This document shows positions 45,353 through 54,891 of a DNA stretch of 64,000 nt, piece after piece. Within the stretch, counting starts at the first letter, position 1, and each line of letters begins with the position of its first letter. Position numbers and translations under genes: made by a program. The notes beneath the pieces were generated by a model that saw nothing but the letters and a program-made list of their open reading frames with translations, searched no databases and was not told the origin of the DNA. The stretch comes from Terrimonas ginsenosidimutans (GTDB lineage Bacteria > Bacteroidota > Bacteroidia > Chitinophagales > Chitinophagaceae), in the NCBI RefSeq assembly GCF_022012415.1, contig NZ_JAKLTR010000013.1, forward strand, positions 175,469-239,468, written 5' to 3'.

Positions 45353-46345
45353 TTGACCGGTTTATTTAAACAGAAAAGTCCCGCCAACCTCCTGCTGCTT
45401 TTGATCATGGGTATCGTGATCAAATGGCCGATGTTCGCCCACCCGCACCAGCCGGTATCAAGACCGGCGGATGGTATCTTATTCGATATGATCCTTGATT
45501 TTTTCGGCCCCGCCGGAAAATCATTCGATCTGTTATTTCCCCTGCTGGCATTCCTGCTGCTTTTTGTTCAGGCCGTAGTGCTCAACGGCTTTATCAACAA
45601 TCAGCGGATGATGAATAAGGCCACCTACCTCCCTGGTATGTCTTATATGCTGGTGACATCGCTGATGCCGGAATGGAATTATTTTTCCGCGCCATTGCTG
45701 GTGAATACGATCCTGCTTTTTATTCTTTCCGGTCTGTTCAATGTATACAACAAGCAAAATGCAAAGGCCGCGATCTTCAATATCGGACTGGCCCTTGGCA
45801 TCGCCGGTTATATATTCATTTCCTCCCTGATCTTCGTTCTATGGATCCTTCTCGCACTTGCGGTGATGAGACCATTCAGACTGAATGAATGGATGATCTG
45901 TTTGCTGGGTGTTACAACACCATTCTATTTCTATGCGATCTATACCGTCATTGATGGTACCTGGAGCTGGCAGGAATTTGTACCCCATATCACCCTCGGC
46001 GTGCCCTCTCTGAAACAATCGGCCTGGCTCGCCGGCAGTGTGTTCCTCGTAATGATCCCATTCCTGACAGGAGGATACTTTATCCAGGAGAATTTGAGAC
46101 GCGTGCTCATCAACGTCCGAAAAGGATGGAGCCTCCTGCTATTGCTGCTCCTCGCATCGCTGCTGATGCCATTTGTAAACACCACAGGAACTTTTGAGAA
46201 CTGGGTCATGGCCATGCTGCCGATGGCTGCATTCCACGCCTGCACTTATCTATATGCCACCTGGCGTCCATTCCCGGTGATCGTTTTCTGGATCACTGCC
46301 GGGTTTATTATCGCGTATCAGTATTGGGGACCAGGATGGGGATGA
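45353..46345 (+). CDS. DUF6427-like polytopic membrane protein
   Basis: A 330-aa protein with nine or ten hydrophobic segments. The opening FKQKSPANLLLLLIMGIVIKWPMF and the block LNGFINNQRMMNKATYLPGMSYML resemble the DUF6427 family of Bacteroidota, historically mislabelled as beta-carotene monooxygenase. The start is TTG at 45353. Function is unknown. It is followed by a composite palindrome and purQ. Confidence 0.7.
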   Translation: MTGLFKQKSPANLLLLLIMGIVIKWPMFAHPHQPVSRPADGILFDMILDFFGPAGKSFDLLFPLLAFLLLFVQAVVLNGFINNQRMMNKATYLPGMSYMLVTSLMPEWNYFSAPLLVNTILLFILSGLFNVYNKQNAKAAIFNIGLALGIAGYIFISSLIFVLWILLALAVMRPFRLNEWMICLLGVTTPFYFYAIYTVIDGTWSWQEFVPHITLGVPSLKQSAWLAGSVFLVMIPFLTGGYFIQENLRRVLINVRKGWSLLLLLLLASLLMPFVNTTGTFENWVMAMLPMAAFHACTYLYATWRPFPVIVFWITAGFIIAYQYWGPGWG

Positions 46346-46430
46346 AGAAACTAAAGATTCAAAATTAAAAAGTAAAAAAGCGATTCGCGGGAAGGCAATA
46401 TCCGGTTTTGCGGGGTTTTTATGCCTGGCT

Positions 46431-46546
46431 GGCGTAGGAGCTACGCAAAGGGCGCAAAGGGACCGCCAAGAGCGCAAAGAAGAACTTAGCGGCCAGCCTT
46501 TGCGGCCTTTGCGGGATCTTTGCGCCCTTTGCGATACTCCTACGCC
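46431..46546. repeat. Family C palindrome (nonamer arms)
   Basis: Arms 46431-46459 and 46518-46546 (GGCGTAGGAG then CGCAAAGGG units) match with two mismatches in 29. The loop reads CGCTAAGTTCTTC on the minus strand, so this copy is inverted relative to those at 54426 and 60629. Confidence 0.9.
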
Positions 46547-46644
46547 CCGGCTATCCTGAACCACCTGTCCCTGGCGGGTTTCTCCGTACCACGGCTCTTT
46601 TTTCAGTTTTCAGTTTTTACTTTTTACTTTTCACGCCGTTTCCC

Positions 46645-46675
46645 TTTCCTGATGAACCCTCAATTTGTATCTTTG
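46645..46675 (+). promoter_or_regulatory. Candidate purQ promoter
   Basis: TATCTTTG at 46668-46675 fits the Bacteroidota -7 box TAnnTTTG. TTTC (46645-46648), 19 nt upstream, is a poor -33 box. The predicted transcript starts near 46680 and leaves a leader of about 18 nt before the purQ ATG. Confidence 0.5.
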
Positions 46676-46697
46676 CCACTTACCATCAATTTAATAC

Positions 46698-47372
46698 ATG
46701 AAATTCGGCGTTGTTGTTTTTCCAGGCTCCAATTGTGACAGGGATATGTTTGATGCATTGAAGCATGACCTGGGCCAGGATGTGACTATGCTTTGGCATA
46801 AAGACAGGGATCTCAGCAAGTTCACTACAGAAGATTGTATCGTTCTGCCGGGCGGCTTCTCCTATGGTGACTATCTCCGCTGCGGTGCGATCGCCCGTTT
46901 CAGCCCGATGATGCAGAGTGTGATCGAGTTTGCGAACAAAGGTGGTAAGGTGTTCGGCGTTTGTAACGGGTTCCAGATCCTGTGTGAGTCAGGCCTGCTC
47001 CCGGGTGCGCTGCTCCGCAATGCCAACCAGCAATTTGTTTGTAAGAACGTGTTTATCAAGAACTCATCTGAGGAAGTGTTTAAAATACCGGTCGCTCACG
47101 GCGAAGGACGTTACTATGCCGATGAACAAACACTGAATGAACTCGAAGCAAATGGCCAGGTGATCTTCCGCTATTGCGATGAGAATGGTCAGTTCACTAA
47201 AGATTCAAACCCAAATGGCGCAACCAGGAATATTGCGGGGATCACTAATGCCCAGCGCAATGTGTTCGGCATGATGCCTCACCCGGAAAGAGCCTGCTCA
47301 GATATCCTGGGTAACACAGATGGCCGCCAGATCATCGAAACTTTATTGATGGCGAAACAACTGGTTCACTAA
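46698..47372 (+). CDS. purQ: Phosphoribosylformylglycinamidine synthase subunit PurQ
   Basis: Class I glutamine amidotransferase subunit of the FGAM synthase complex (step 4 of purine synthesis), supplying ammonia to PurL. The nucleophile is Cys89 ([10 protein letters not shown]), with His195 and Glu197 (MMPHPERA) completing the triad. The opening [16 protein letters not shown] is diagnostic. The length, 224 aa, is normal for the separate small subunit. purL and purS are not in this window. Confidence 0.97.
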   Translation: MKFGVVVFPGSNCDRDMFDALKHDLGQDVTMLWHKDRDLSKFTTEDCIVLPGGFSYGDYLRCGAIARFSPMMQSVIEFANKGGKVFGVCNGFQILCESGLLPGALLRNANQQFVCKNVFIKNSSEEVFKIPVAHGEGRYYADEQTLNELEANGQVIFRYCDENGQFTKDSNPNGATRNIAGITNAQRNVFGMMPHPERACSDILGNTDGRQIIETLLMAKQLVH

Positions 47373-47474
47373 ACCGTTCGTCTGTTTTATTGTTATCCTT
47401 CCAATAGGTTATTTTAACAATCTGAAATCACGCAAAAGTTTGATTTTTGCGTACTTAGATAGAAAAAAGGGATT

Positions 47475-47927
47475 ATGAAGCAACTAGTTTTACTCGCATC
47501 GGTATTTTTGATGGCAACGATAGGCCAGGCTCAGCAAAATCCTGTATCCTGGGCTTTTTCTGCGAAAAAAGTAGCAGATAAACAATATGAAGTGCATATG
47601 ACGGCCACCATTCAGAAAGGATGGCACCTGTATTCCCAGGTTCAGCCGGAAGATGCCGTAGCGATGCCCACTACTTTCAAGATCAACAACAATCCATTGG
47701 TTACACTGGAAGGTGCGATCAAGGAAGATGGTAAGCTGGAGAAGTTTCACGATGCAAAGCTGGAACTTTCTGCCAACCAGTTTTCCAATAAAGTGGATTT
47801 CGTGCAGGTGGTGAAGCTGAAAGCAAATGCGAAAACAAATGTTACAGGCGTATTGGAATTCCAGACCTGTAATGATCAGAAATGTCTTCCACCCAAAAAG
47901 GTAAACTTCACAATCGATCTCAACTAA
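47475..47927 (+). CDS. Exported DsbD alpha-domain-like protein with a cysteine pair
   Basis: A 150-aa periplasmic protein: signal peptide MKQLVLLASVFLMATIGQAQ, then one Ig-like domain resembling the N-terminal domain of DsbD (KGWHLYSQVQPED, then GVLEFQTCNDQKCLPPKKVNF). It keeps two cysteines, Cys132 and Cys137, at the position of the redox pair of DsbD-alpha. It lies 67 bp upstream of dsbD, whose own alpha-type domain lacks the pair. I infer that it carries the outgoing electrons for DsbD in trans. Confidence 0.85.
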   Translation: MKQLVLLASVFLMATIGQAQQNPVSWAFSAKKVADKQYEVHMTATIQKGWHLYSQVQPEDAVAMPTTFKINNNPLVTLEGAIKEDGKLEKFHDAKLELSANQFSNKVDFVQVVKLKANAKTNVTGVLEFQTCNDQKCLPPKKVNFTIDLN

Positions 47928-47945
47928 AAAGATATTTTGTCTGTT

Positions 47946-47980
47946 AACAAACGGGTTCTCTTAGGGAACTCGTTTGTTGT
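47946..47980 (+). terminator. Stem-loop between the DsbD-alpha gene and dsbD
   Basis: A 13-bp stem (AACAAACGGGTTC 47946-47958, GAACTCGTTTGTT 47966-47978, one mismatch) with a 7-nt loop. It covers the first possible dsbD start (TTG 47974), which supports the ATG at 47995. The T-run is short, so it may only attenuate. Confidence 0.6.
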
Positions 47981-47994
47981 TTAAATCCAGTTTC

Positions 47995-49938
47995 ATGTCA
48001 AGGCTCACCGCAATCTTAACTGCATTCGTCTTTTTTCTCATTGCCTCTACGGTATCTGCACAGGATTCCACCGGCGCCATCTCCGGCTGGAAAGTAGAAA
48101 GTAAAAAAACGGGCGAAGGGGTATATGAACTCCGCTTTAATCTTCCTTCAGTTGCCAAATGGCAGATCTATGCACCCAACCAGGTGTTGCTGGAGATCAA
48201 AACGACGGAGCTGCAGTTCCCTGATTCAAGCATACAGCAGCAGGGGGAATTTGTTCTTCCGGAAGCACCGCTGCAGGTGACCAGCCCGATCTTCGAAGAC
48301 ACGAAGATCAAGGTGTATGAAGGAAAAGCTTCGTGGACCGCTGTGATAAAGATCAACGGAACAGTCCCTTCCAAACTGCAGGGCACTTTACTGTATACTT
48401 ACGGAAAAGAGAATGAATTCTATCCATCGACGCCGCTGCCGTTTACAGTGGAGCTGGAAGGGGGAGTGGATGCATCGGCAAAGATCAAGGTCGCGTCGAT
48501 CGATATTAATAAACCGATAAGTGATTGTGGTGATGACGGCACTGTCAATAAAAGCATGCTGAGTATTTTCCTGCTTGGGTTCGCCGGCGGATTGGTAGCG
48601 TTATTGACGCCCTGCGTGTTCCCCATGATCCCGGTTACTGTGACGTTCTTTACAAAAAAAGCGCAGGATCGTAAAACCGGTGTCCGTAATGCCATCACCT
48701 ATGGCTTTTTTATCTTCCTGATCTATATCCTGGTTACCGTTCCTTTCCATGTTGCGAATATCAATCCGGAGATCCTGAATAATATCTCCACCAATGTTTG
48801 GCTGAACCTCTTGTTCTTCGCGGTGTTTGTGTTCTTCGCTTTATCCTTTTTCGGATTGTTCGAGATCACTTTACCTGCGGGTTTGGCTAATAAAGCCGAT
48901 TCAAAATCAAGCCTGGGTAATATAGGGGGGATCTTCTTCATGGCCGGAACACTGGCCATCGTGTCCTTCTCCTGTACTGGTCCCATCCTGGGAACATTGC
49001 TGGTGGGAGTAGTTGACCAGGGCGCCTGGCCGTTGACGGCAGGTGCTGCGGGATTTGGTCTGGCGCTCGGTCTTCCGTTTGCGCTGTTTGCCATGTTCCC
49101 TAACTGGCTGCAATCACTGCCGAAATCCGGCGGCTGGATGACTGACGTGAAAGTGGTACTTGGATTTGTCGAATTGGCGCTGGCCGTTAAATTCCTTTCC
49201 AATGCAGACCTGGTAAAACAATGGGGATTACTGAAACGTGAAGTGTTTATAGGATTGTGGATCATCATCGGTGTGCTGGTAACGCTTTACCTGTTGGGTA
49301 AACTAAGAATAGGGCATAGCTCACCGGTGAAAAAATTCTCTTTCGTCAGGATTGCATTTATCGTGTTGTTTGCTTCATTTACGATCTATATAATACCGGG
49401 ACTGGGTAATCCGAAAAATGCGCGAATGAGCCTGATCAGTGGATTTCCTCCTCCGCGAACGTATTCATTGTATCCGCGGGACAATGCGATGTTCGAGCCG
49501 ATGCATAATAATTATGCGGAAGCACTGGCGATCGCGAAAAAAGAGAACAAGCCGGTACTGATTGATTTTACCGGATGGGCCTGTGTTAACTGCCGGCGTA
49601 TGGAAGAGAATGTGTGGCCCGATCCCCTGGTAGATAGCCTGATGCGTAAGGAGTTTGTAGTCGTATCATTATATGTGGATGAGAAGAACAAGCTTCCGTT
49701 ACCAGAACAAACCGTAGTGACGCTGGCAAATGGAACAGAGAAGTCGATCGTGACCGTAGGAGATAAATGGGCCACCTTTCAGACGGAGAACTTCAATGCC
49801 ACCTCTCAGCCGCAATATGCCATCATCACACCGGATCAGGTGGCGCTTACCAAAACGAAATTCTATACGCCCAACGCCGAAGAGTTTGCGAAGTGGCTAG
49901 AGTGCGGGTTGGAAGCATTCAAAAAGAAACAACCATAA
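47995..49938 (+). CDS. dsbD: Thiol:disulfide interchange protein DsbD (cytochrome c biogenesis type)
   Basis: Moves electrons from cytosolic thioredoxin across the inner membrane. Signal peptide MSRLTAILTAFVFFLIASTVSA; alpha-type Ig domain about residues 25-155; eight-helix membrane domain about 185-475 with the paired cysteines Cys207 (TPCVFPM) and Cys327 (FSCTGP); C-terminal thioredoxin domain with CVNC at 530-533. In the alpha domain the expected cysteine pair is replaced (YTYGKENEFYPS, about 134-145). The length is 647 aa. Start chosen at ATG 47995 rather than TTG 47974, which lies in a hairpin. Confidence 0.92.
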   Translation: MSRLTAILTAFVFFLIASTVSAQDSTGAISGWKVESKKTGEGVYELRFNLPSVAKWQIYAPNQVLLEIKTTELQFPDSSIQQQGEFVLPEAPLQVTSPIFEDTKIKVYEGKASWTAVIKINGTVPSKLQGTLLYTYGKENEFYPSTPLPFTVELEGGVDASAKIKVASIDINKPISDCGDDGTVNKSMLSIFLLGFAGGLVALLTPCVFPMIPVTVTFFTKKAQDRKTGVRNAITYGFFIFLIYILVTVPFHVANINPEILNNISTNVWLNLLFFAVFVFFALSFFGLFEITLPAGLANKADSKSSLGNIGGIFFMAGTLAIVSFSCTGPILGTLLVGVVDQGAWPLTAGAAGFGLALGLPFALFAMFPNWLQSLPKSGGWMTDVKVVLGFVELALAVKFLSNADLVKQWGLLKREVFIGLWIIIGVLVTLYLLGKLRIGHSSPVKKFSFVRIAFIVLFASFTIYIIPGLGNPKNARMSLISGFPPPRTYSLYPRDNAMFEPMHNNYAEALAIAKKENKPVLIDFTGWACVNCRRMEENVWPDPLVDSLMRKEFVVVSLYVDEKNKLPLPEQTVVTLANGTEKSIVTVGDKWATFQTENFNATSQPQYAIITPDQVALTKTKFYTPNAEEFAKWLECGLEAFKKKQP

Positions 49939-49959
49939 TCACATTTCATATTTTTTCAG

Positions 49960-49983
49960 GCCGCTCATTCAGAGCGGCTTTTT
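49960..49983 (+). terminator. Intrinsic terminator after dsbD
   Basis: A 7-bp stem (GCCGCTC/GAGCGGC) with a 5-nt loop is followed by TTTTT, 22 bp after the dsbD stop. Confidence 0.85.
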
Positions 49984-50510
49984 CATTTACAAGTTTTTAA
50001 GCGATAGCTGTCTGATCGGGCACAAAAAACGTGAGCAGGCCTTGAAGTGATATATGCTCCTTAGATACGACATTCTGGCATGCGAAGCCAGCTGATGTGT
50101 TGACTGATGATAATCATTTAGGGTCAAACTTCGCATGTTTTTAAAATGCTTCTTAGTCGTCGTTAGTCCGTCTCTTGGTCGTCCTTAGGTCGTCCAAAGT
50201 TTGACGGGATTTTAGGCAGTGAAAAATGGTGACAAGCTGACACACTGAGGGCGATAAATCTTTTGAGCGACTGGCCCAGGTTCCCTCCTCCGCTTCGCTA
50301 CGATGGAAGGGCCGGCAGAAGTTTATGCGAGCGATGCTCATCCGGAACATTTCAACCCAAGCCATTTTGCAGACCATCCCCAACTTTTCAACATGATCCG
50401 CGATCTGTCAACCATGTTCATCAGTTGGTGGATCAGGAGATTTTCGTTGGCTGTTGTCCGGTGAACGGTCAACGAAAAGCCGCCTTTTCGCTCAAGCTGC
50501 AGCGGACAAA
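49984..50510. other. Gene-free region with small inverted and periodic repeats
   Basis: It contains a 9-bp inverted pair CATGCGAAG (50089-50097) / CTTCGCATG (50129-50137), a second pair GTCAAACTT (50124-50132) / AAGTTTGAC (about 50200-50208), a degenerate array of TTAGTCGTC-like units (50152-50197), and a sequence at 50446-50479 with GTTGTCC and GTGAACGG related to family G. The ORF spanning most of this has no protein-like character. Confidence 0.5.
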
Positions 50511-50545
50511 GAAAAACCCCGTTCCAACCGAAGCTAAAACGGGGT
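50511..50545 (-). terminator. Intrinsic terminator of the sigma-factor gene
   Basis: On the minus strand the stem ACCCCGTT/AACGGGGT (50516-50545) is followed by TTTTTC. It lies 140 bp after the stop of the sigma-factor gene. Between them an 11-bp inverted pair (TGTCATTCTGT 50554-50564, ACAGAATGACA 50631-50641) is present. Confidence 0.75.
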
Positions 50546-50685
50546 CAATTTGGTGTCATTCTGTAACAACCTGTTGCCAGGCAAGCAAGAAGAAAGGTTC
50601 GGAAAGAACGTTTCGGGTGCAACGGGAGAAACAGAATGACAATAAGTTCCTGCGTTATTGCGCGCAAATATACTGATACAACAAC

Positions 50686-51267
50686 TTAGAGTGCAATTTG
50701 TTTTTGTACCATCAATTTTCTCAGATTAATTAATCCGTAGCGCATGCGGCCAAGAGCGGTATTGATGCTGCAGTCTGTTGCGGCAGCGATCTCTTTAAAG
50801 CTCATGTCAGCATAGTGGCGCAGAATGATCACCTCGCGCTGGTCTTCAGGAAGCCTTTCCAGCATTTCCCGTACGCGGCTATGACTCTGTCTTTTCATCA
50901 TGGCAGTCTCAGCGCTGTCATCTGTAAAATTCAGCACCTCGAAAATATCTTTGTCTTCGCTATTGCGGATAGTAGGAGTTCTTTTGACTTTGCGGAAATG
51001 ATCCACACAGAGGTTGTGCGCGATACGCATAGCCCATGGAAGGAATTTACCTTCTTCCGTGTAACGGCCACTACGCATAGTGTCTATAATGCGGATAAAC
51101 ACATCCTGGAAAATATCTTCAGCCAGGTACTTGTCCTTTACCAGGAACAAAATAGATGTGTACAATTTGTCTTTGTGACGGACAACAAGGGCCTCCAGGG
51201 CTTCCAGATTCCCATCCGTAAAGAGTTGGATGAGTTCATGGTCGGTTTTTTTGACTAAAGCTTTCAT
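50686..51267 (-). CDS. ECF-type RNA polymerase sigma factor
   Basis: A sigma-70 family factor with only regions 2 and 4. Region 2 (about residues 25-92) contains DKYLAEDIFQDVFIRII and FLPWAMRIAHNLCVDHFRK. Region 4 (about 135-185) contains LPEDQREVIILRHYADMSFKEIAAATDCSINTALGRMRYG, the -35-binding helix-turn-helix. The length, 193 aa, is normal for ECF factors. No anti-sigma gene is adjacent, so the inducing signal cannot be inferred; it is divergent from uvrA. Confidence 0.92.
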   Translation of the reverse strand: MKALVKKTDHELIQLFTDGNLEALEALVVRHKDKLYTSILFLVKDKYLAEDIFQDVFIRIIDTMRSGRYTEEGKFLPWAMRIAHNLCVDHFRKVKRTPTIRNSEDKDIFEVLNFTDDSAETAMMKRQSHSRVREMLERLPEDQREVIILRHYADMSFKEIAAATDCSINTALGRMRYGLINLRKLMVQKQIAL

Positions 51268-51559
51268 ACTCCTACAGGTTTAGGTGGTAGTTAATGGATA
51301 TTGGTTAAATAATGATTGGACTAATGGGAACAAACGGTAAAAACAGCTGTTAAGCTAAATGTGTAGAAGTATTATACGATAGGCGGGGTGGTTTTTTAGG
51401 TTGATCATTGTTTTAAGATATTGGTAAACTAAAAATAGAGCTTTTTTATAATTCAGCCAACAAAAGATCCCGCAAACAATAATTTCGACTACAAAAAAAA
51501 TGTTAAGGATATTGCACGAAGTTTGCGACAGTGAACACTTTACAATCAACGGGACAATA

Positions 51560-54412
51560 ATGGAAAAGACAATAAAAGGGAAAAATCCCGTTACAAAGAA
51601 GACCGTAAATTCCGCAGAAAACATCCTGATAAAAGGGGCAAGAGTTCATAACCTCCGGAACATTACGGTAGAAATTCCCCGGAATTCGCTGGTTGTCGTA
51701 ACCGGGGTATCCGGATCGGGTAAATCTTCGCTGACCATTGATACGCTTTACGCGGAGGGCCAGCGACGCTACGCCGAAAGCCTGAGCGCCTATGCCCGCC
51801 AGTTCCTGAACAGAATGAATAAACCCGATGTCGATTATATAAAAGGGCTCTGCCCGGCTATCGCCATCGAACAGAAAGTTATTACCCGCACACCGCGCAG
51901 TACCGTGGGGAGTATGACAGAACTATATGATTATCTGCGACTTTTATATGCAAGGACCGGCAAGACCCTCTCTCCCATATCCGGGAAACAGGTGAAAAAG
52001 GATGATGTGACAGATGTGGTCCGCTCCATCTCCTCCCTGAAGGAAGGCGATCGCGTTTTTATACTGTCCCTGTTCAAACAGCATAAGAACCGGGACCTGA
52101 AAGAAGAGCTGAACATCCTCGTTCAAAAAGGATTTTCACGGGTCTACCTTAAAGATACTACCTCCAAAAGCGGAGAAACACTTCGTATAGATGACCTGAT
52201 TGAGGTATCCGATAAAGAGCTGAAATCGACCCTAACGGGAAAAAGCAAAGAATTGTATATCCTGATCGACCGGATCGTGGTAAAAGATTTCGAAGAAGAC
52301 GATCTCCACCGGATCTCCGACTCCGTTGGAACCGCCTTTTATGAGGGTGAGGGCGACGTATATATAGAAGTACAGGGTGATAAGAACCAGTTCCTGCATT
52401 ATAATAACCGTTTCGAGCTGGATGGCATTGTGTTCGAAGAACCTGTGCCCAACCTGTTCTCCTTCAATAATCCTTTTGGAGCCTGCCCGACCTGTGAAGG
52501 ATTCAGCCAGGTCCTCGGGATCGATAACGAGCTGGTGATCCCCGATAAGCGCCTGAGCGTATACGATGGTGCTGTTGCCCCCTGGAAAGGCGAAAAGCTG
52601 GGCTGGTGGAGAGAACAGTTCATTAAAGGCGCCAAGAAGTTCAATTTCCCTGTACATAAACCGATCGCGGATCTCACTGCCAGCCAGTACGAAACCCTTT
52701 GGGCTGGTAACGAACATGCCCTGGGCATCAACGCTTTCTTCAAGGAGGTGGAGCAAAACCTCTATAAAGTTCAATACAGGGTGCTCCTGAGCCGCTATCG
52801 TGGCCGTACGACCTGTCCCGATTGTAAAGGATACAGGTTGAGACAGGAGGCATTGTATGTGAAAGTGGGCGATAAGCATATTGGCGAGCTGAGTGAACTT
52901 CCTGTCAGGGATCTCAAAGTGTGGTTTGACCAGCTGGAAAAGAAAATGAGCGATCATGATAAACAGGTTGCAAAGCGTGTTCTGCTGGAGATCCACCACC
53001 GGCTGAAAACATTACTGGATGTCGGGCTTGGTTACCTGACGGTAAACAGACTTGCGAATTCGTTAAGCGGTGGAGAAAGCCAGCGTATACAACTGACAAG
53101 AAGTTTGGGGAGTAACCTCACCGACTCTTTATACATACTTGATGAACCATCTATCGGTTTGCATTCACGGGACACAACCAACCTGATCCGTGTCTTGAAA
53201 GAGCTGCGTGACCTGGGTAATACGGTTGTTGTAGTTGAGCACGATGAACTGATGATGCGGGAAGCGGATCATATCATTGACATGGGACCGCTGGCGTCAC
53301 ATCTCGGAGGCCAGGTGATCGCTGAAGGAAACTATGATTCGATCATAACAAATCCCAATAGTCTTACCGGCAAATACCTCAGTGGTAAACTGAAGATCGA
53401 AGTGCCAAAGAATCTACGCAAGTGGAATCGTTCTATTACAGTTGAAGGTGCAAGGCAAAATAACCTGAAAGACATTACCGTCGAATTTCCGTTGAATGTT
53501 CTTTGTGTGGTAAGCGGGGTAAGCGGGAGCGGCAAAACAACACTGGTCAAACAGATCCTTTATCCCGGCCTGAGAAAGATCAAAGGAGAGTTTGGCGATA
53601 AGGTTGGTTTTCATAAGGCGATCACCGGTGATATCGACAGTATCGGGCAGATCGAAATGGTGGATCAGAATCCCATTGGTAAATCATCGCGCAGCAATCC
53701 TGTCACTTATATCAAAGCATATGATGAGATCAGGGATCTGTTTGCCCGTCAGCCGTTAAGCAAGATGCGTGGCTTCCAGCCAAAGCATTTTTCCTTTAAC
53801 GTTGACGGCGGCCGTTGTGATACCTGCAAGGGAGAAGGCGAACAGGTGGTAGAGATGCAGTTCCTCGCAGACGTACATCTTACCTGCGAAGCCTGCGGTG
53901 GTAAGCGATTCAAAGAAGAAGTGCTGGAAGTGAAATATCATGACTGCAGCATTTATGATATACTCGAAATGGGCGTGGATGATGCGATCCAGTTTTTCAG
54001 TGATGAAAAGAACCTGGCAAAAGCATTGCAACCATTGAGTGATGTCGGACTCGGTTATGTGAAGCTGGGACAATCATCCGATACGCTGTCGGGCGGTGAA
54101 GCACAACGTGTGAAACTGGCTTCGTTCCTGGGAAAAGGGAGAGCCAGCTCAAAGATCCTTTTCATCTTTGATGAACCGACAACGGGTCTTCACTTTCACG
54201 ATATACAAAAGCTTCTTGCTTCATTCAATGCATTGATCGAGCAGGGGCATTCTATTCTGGTAATTGAACATAATACAGACGTGATCAAAAGCGCCGACTG
54301 GCTCATCGATCTTGGTCCTGAAGCCGGTGATGAAGGCGGGTCATTAGTATATGCAGGAAAACCAGAAGGAGCGAAGAAAGTAAAAGCAAGTCATACAGGA
54401 ACTTTCCTGTAA
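51560..54412 (+). CDS. uvrA: Excinuclease ABC subunit A (UvrA)
   Basis: DNA-damage recognition ATPase of nucleotide excision repair. Both ABC halves are visible: Walker A GVSGSGKS at residues 49-56 with ABC signature [11 protein letters not shown], and a second GVSGSGKTT with [11 protein letters not shown]. Zinc-binding cysteine pairs occur as CPTCEG, CPDCKG, CDTCKG and CEACGG. ATG 51560 gives 950 aa; an in-frame ATG at 51500 would add 20 residues and, being preceded by an A-run, cannot be excluded. Bacteroidota often have several UvrA paralogues, so this may be the repair enzyme or a secondary copy. Confidence 0.95.
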   Translation: MEKTIKGKNPVTKKTVNSAENILIKGARVHNLRNITVEIPRNSLVVVTGVSGSGKSSLTIDTLYAEGQRRYAESLSAYARQFLNRMNKPDVDYIKGLCPAIAIEQKVITRTPRSTVGSMTELYDYLRLLYARTGKTLSPISGKQVKKDDVTDVVRSISSLKEGDRVFILSLFKQHKNRDLKEELNILVQKGFSRVYLKDTTSKSGETLRIDDLIEVSDKELKSTLTGKSKELYILIDRIVVKDFEEDDLHRISDSVGTAFYEGEGDVYIEVQGDKNQFLHYNNRFELDGIVFEEPVPNLFSFNNPFGACPTCEGFSQVLGIDNELVIPDKRLSVYDGAVAPWKGEKLGWWREQFIKGAKKFNFPVHKPIADLTASQYETLWAGNEHALGINAFFKEVEQNLYKVQYRVLLSRYRGRTTCPDCKGYRLRQEALYVKVGDKHIGELSELPVRDLKVWFDQLEKKMSDHDKQVAKRVLLEIHHRLKTLLDVGLGYLTVNRLANSLSGGESQRIQLTRSLGSNLTDSLYILDEPSIGLHSRDTTNLIRVLKELRDLGNTVVVVEHDELMMREADHIIDMGPLASHLGGQVIAEGNYDSIITNPNSLTGKYLSGKLKIEVPKNLRKWNRSITVEGARQNNLKDITVEFPLNVLCVVSGVSGSGKTTLVKQILYPGLRKIKGEFGDKVGFHKAITGDIDSIGQIEMVDQNPIGKSSRSNPVTYIKAYDEIRDLFARQPLSKMRGFQPKHFSFNVDGGRCDTCKGEGEQVVEMQFLADVHLTCEACGGKRFKEEVLEVKYHDCSIYDILEMGVDDAIQFFSDEKNLAKALQPLSDVGLGYVKLGQSSDTLSGGEAQRVKLASFLGKGRASSKILFIFDEPTTGLHFHDIQKLLASFNALIEQGHSILVIEHNTDVIKSADWLIDLGPEAGDEGGSLVYAGKPEGAKKVKASHTGTFL

Positions 54413-54425
54413 ACAGGTCTGGCGT

Positions 54426-54518
54426 AGTAGTATTGCAATGAGCGCAAAGTAGCCGCAAAGCCCGCTAAGTATTTACCTGCGTTCTTTGCGGCTACTTTGC
54501 GCTCATTGCGATACTACT
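54426..54518. repeat. Family C palindrome after uvrA
   Basis: Arms 54426-54460 and 54484-54518 (35 nt, AGTAGTATTGCAATGAGCGC and onward) pair with one mismatch. The 23-nt loop has CGCTAAGTATTTACCTGCG spanning its start and end, the family C loop. Confidence 0.92.
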
Positions 54519-54743
54519 GGCCGATACTGAATTAGCTTCACGACTATGGGATCAGGCCCGGCCCTGGTTCTCATTGAATCCGATCGTGGTTGACGCCCGG
54601 GTAGTCCGGAGCCTTGTTTCCCCTTTCTCTTCCCTCTCTTCTTAGCACTACAAAGAAACTCTTAACCCATTCGTTATTTAACCTTTTGCGGATCTCCCCT
54701 GCATCGTAAAAGCCCTATTCCTGAAAACATTTTCGGGGAATGC

Positions 54744-54774
54744 TTGCAATTTTTCCCTTTGCTGTATATGTTTG
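54744..54774 (+). promoter_or_regulatory. Candidate promoter of the T9SS-protein gene
   Basis: TTG (54744-54746), a 20-nt spacer and TATGTTTG (54767-54774) match the Bacteroidota TTTG / TAnnTTTG pattern. The predicted start near 54778 leaves a leader of about 115-170 nt, depending on which GTG starts the protein. Confidence 0.5.
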
Positions 54775-54891
54775 TTTCCGTTGTTTTCTTAAGTCGAGTC
54801 CTGTCCAGTTCTTCTGAAATCCGTACCGTAATATCCCCTTAGTGATCTATTCCTGAAGCAGGGAGTAATACGATGATCGCAGGCAATTCCG

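Larger units (their letters stand above)
46346..46697. other. 352-bp gap with nested palindromes and the purQ promoter
   Basis: Outer A/T arms of family B type (46361-46380 and about 46600-46632) surround a family C palindrome (46431-46546), both centred near 46490. A promoter-like TATCTTTG follows at 46668-46675. There is no gene. Confidence 0.7.
54413..54891. other. 479-bp gap with a family C palindrome and a promoter
   Basis: The palindrome at 54426-54518 begins 14 bp after the uvrA stop. A promoter-like sequence lies at 54744-54774. The remaining sequence shows no gene or repeat of interest. Confidence 0.65.

Noticed and set aside
50263..50676. 137-codon ORF in the dsbD-sigma gap
   Set aside because: It runs through a terminator and several small inverted repeats, is rich in Cys, Arg and Pro, and has no domain or signal peptide.
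51355..51624. Hydrophobic 89-codon minus-strand ORF overlapping the uvrA start
   Set aside because: A/T-rich sequence gives a hydrophobic translation by chance. It overlaps the uvrA start and has no counterpart known to me.
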